Source: Rhodospirillaceae bacterium (lineage in GTDB: Bacteria; Pseudomonadota; Alphaproteobacteria; Rhodospirillales; Rhodospirillaceae). From it: 64,000 nt of DNA. A model generated the notes under the pieces. The model worked only from the letters and a program-made list of their open reading frames with translations, did no database searches and had not been told where the DNA came from. Of the stretch, positions 60,453 to 64,000 are shown one piece after another. Position 1 is the stretch's first letter; each line of letters opens with the position of its first letter. Location of the stretch: assembly GCA_028822445.1 (NCBI GenBank), contig JAPKDQ010000001.1, forward strand, positions 434,001-498,000, in the 5' to 3' direction. The position numbers and the translations under genes were made by a program.

Positions 60453-60473
60453 GTATATGCTGGGTCAATATAC
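60453..60473. promoter_or_regulatory. Putative operator for the PadR-RND operon
   Basis: Perfect inverted repeat GTATAT-GCTGGGTCA-ATATAC upstream of padR. Confidence 0.4.
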
Positions 60474-60559
60474 ATTTGTTCCTTACCTGCTATGCGCTTT
60501 GCGAATAGCAGGTGGAATAAGGCCATTATTTTTAATGGGTTATGTCGACCTAGAGCGCC

Positions 60560-62725
60560 TTAGCGCCGGCGTGACTGCTGCCGTTTTCGAACCGCTCTAC
60601 CTTTGCTCTTAGCCCCGGGTTCATAAACCTGGGCGCGGTTTGTCTCTGCTTCGGCTTCTAGGCCGGAGATCGCATCCGGTGCGGTTTCGAGCTCTAGGTT
60701 CTCTAAACGGCGGATTTCGTCACGTAGCCGCGCAGCTTCTTCGAATTCCAGGTCACCGGCGGCAGTTTGCATTTTCTTTTCTAGGCCGACAATCACGGCT
60801 CGTAAATTGTGACCGCGTAATTCAGTTTCTTTAGGAAGGCCAGCATCCACAGTAACCCGATCTTGTTCGTAGACGCTTTCTAGAAGATCTCCGATTTCTT
60901 TGCGTATGCTTCTCGGTATTATGCCGTTGGCTACATTAAAGGCCTGCTGCCTTTCTCGCCGACGATTTGTTTCGCGGATCGCGGTTTCCAGGCTACCGGT
61001 CATTTTATTCGCGTAAAGAATGACTTTCCCATCAATGTTGCGGGCTGCTCTTCCGATTGTCTGAATGAGAGAGCGAGCCGAGCGCAAGAACCCTTCTTTG
61101 TCTGCATCTAAGATTGCGACCAAGCTGCATTCTGGGATATCCAATCCTTCACGGAGCAGGTTAATACCGACCAAAACATCAAAGACACCAAGGCGCAGAT
61201 CTCGAATGATCTCGATGCGCTCGAGTGTCTCGATATCTGAATGCATATAACGTACGCGTACGCCATGCTCGGTGAGGTACTCAGTGAGATCCTCAGCCAT
61301 ACGCTTAGTTAATGTGGTGACCAAGGCTCTCATGCCCTTGGCCGCTACATCGCGGACTTCAGACAAAAGGTCGTCGACTTGGCTATCGGCCGGCCTAATC
61401 TGGCAGATAGGATCAATCAATCCGGTGGGCCTAATGATTTGCTCTACGAACGCCCCACCCGTTCGCTCCATTTCCCAGTCTCCAGGGGTCGCAGATACGA
61501 ACACAGTCTGTGGTCTCATCGTTTCCCATTCTTCAAACTTCAAAGGTCGGTTGTCGCAGCAGGATGGCAGCCGGAACCCGAAGTTTGAGAGGGTTGATTT
61601 ACGCACAAAGTCGCCACGATACATGCCGCTAATCTGCGGCACAGCGACGTGACTTTCATCCACGAAGAGCAAGGCGTCGTCGGGTATGTATTCAAACAGT
61701 GTCGGCGGAGGTTGACCGGGAGATCGACCCGTGAGGTAGCGAGAGTAATTTTCGATACCCTTGCAATGCCCCGTTGTTTCCATCATCTCTAAATCAAAAA
61801 TCGTACGTTGTTCGAGGCGTTGTGCTTCCAGTAACTTCCCTTGGTTGTTAAATTCGTTTAGCTGGCTCTTTAGCTCAGTTTTGATTCCCTTAACCGCCTG
61901 TGAAAGTGCTGGTCTGGGCGTCACATAGTGACTGCTAGGGTAGACGGTGATTCTTTGGAGGGAGGCCGTTTTTTCGCCAGTCAAAGGGTCGAATTCTTGG
62001 ATCGATTCAACTTCGTCGCCAAAAAGGGACAGGCGCCAAGCTCGATCTGCATAGTGAGCAGGAAATATTTCTATGACATCGCCACGGACACGAAAACTCC
62101 CCCGCACAAAGGATATGTCGTTACGCTTATACTGAAGGGCCACCAACTGCCGTATTAATTCTGGCCTTGGGAAATCCTTACCTTCCTCAATCGTAAACGT
62201 CATCCGTGAGTACGACTCTACCGACCCTAATCCGTACAAGCAGGATACGGAGGACACGATGATCACGTCACGGCGCTCTAAGATCGAGCGCGTAGCCGAA
62301 TGACGCATTCGGTCGATCTGTTCATTAATGCTGGCATCTTTTTCGATATAGGTGTCGGTTCGGGGAACGTAGGCTTCTGGCTGATAATAGTCGTAATAGG
62401 ATACGAAGTATTCGACCGCATTGTCTGGGAAGAAACTTTTGAACTCTCCGTACAACTGGGCAGCTAGGGTTTTGTTGGGCGCTAAAATTAAGGCAGGGCG
62501 ACCCGTCCGCGCAATAATCTGCGCCATAGTAAAGGTTTTGCCAGACCCGGTGACGCCGAGAAGAACTTGGTCACGTTCGCCTGCTTCGAGGCCTTTTTCC
62601 AATTCGGCGATTGCAGTCGGCTGGTCACCCGCCGGTTCAAACGCACTAACGAGTCGGAATTCTGCACTCTCTATGGCAGCGGGTTTCTTGCGTATTGGCA
62701 GGGTTAAGGACATGGCCGCTAACAT
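60560..62725 (-). CDS. uvrB: Excinuclease ABC subunit B
   Basis: [88 protein letters not shown]. Confidence 0.99.
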   Translation of the reverse strand: MLAAMSLTLPIRKKPAAIESAEFRLVSAFEPAGDQPTAIAELEKGLEAGERDQVLLGVTGSGKTFTMAQIIARTGRPALILAPNKTLAAQLYGEFKSFFPDNAVEYFVSYYDYYQPEAYVPRTDTYIEKDASINEQIDRMRHSATRSILERRDVIIVSSVSCLYGLGSVESYSRMTFTIEEGKDFPRPELIRQLVALQYKRNDISFVRGSFRVRGDVIEIFPAHYADRAWRLSLFGDEVESIQEFDPLTGEKTASLQRITVYPSSHYVTPRPALSQAVKGIKTELKSQLNEFNNQGKLLEAQRLEQRTIFDLEMMETTGHCKGIENYSRYLTGRSPGQPPPTLFEYIPDDALLFVDESHVAVPQISGMYRGDFVRKSTLSNFGFRLPSCCDNRPLKFEEWETMRPQTVFVSATPGDWEMERTGGAFVEQIIRPTGLIDPICQIRPADSQVDDLLSEVRDVAAKGMRALVTTLTKRMAEDLTEYLTEHGVRVRYMHSDIETLERIEIIRDLRLGVFDVLVGINLLREGLDIPECSLVAILDADKEGFLRSARSLIQTIGRAARNIDGKVILYANKMTGSLETAIRETNRRRERQQAFNVANGIIPRSIRKEIGDLLESVYEQDRVTVDAGLPKETELRGHNLRAVIVGLEKKMQTAAGDLEFEEAARLRDEIRRLENLELETAPDAISGLEAEAETNRAQVYEPGAKSKGRAVRKRQQSRRR

Positions 62726-62743
62726 AGGGATTGTTATAAGTGA

Positions 62744-64000
<1,257 letters not shown>

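Overview
This is a 64 kb chromosomal window, about 50% GC by eye. Gene families and synteny (CckA, NadQ-like regulator, GTTC-N7-GTTC SOS box, nadA-nadC, recA-alaS, psd-pssA) point to a non-Rhizobiales alphaproteobacterium, probably Rhodospirillales-like or marine. Most of it is housekeeping or transport: hemH, nadA/nadC, kdtA, dksA, cckA, recA, alaS, leuCD-like, icd, psd, pssA, uvrB, aspC, several MFS carriers and two efflux operons (MacAB-type and a PadR-RND operon). I found no CRISPR array, rRNA, recognisable tRNA or intact mobile element. The most interesting signal is an apparent ghost flagellar region at about 10.7-26.8 kb. Intact flhF-flhG, dksA, a DUF6468 gene and cckA remain. Between DUF6468 and cckA lie a nonsense-interrupted motE-like relic and a 67-aa internally deleted FlhB C-terminal relic. 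No flagellar structural gene is visible in the window. Other notable items: an unannotated 39-aa entericidin-like lipoprotein ORF between cckA and recA, a decayed DUF2779-like gene upstream of dksA, a tandem Fur-box-like promoter after hemH, a putative NadQ operator before a nadB-less nad operon, a frameshifted cupin gene, and a kdtA-SPINDLY/OGT-like gene pair. All calls come from reading the sequence and ORF translations; no database search was run.
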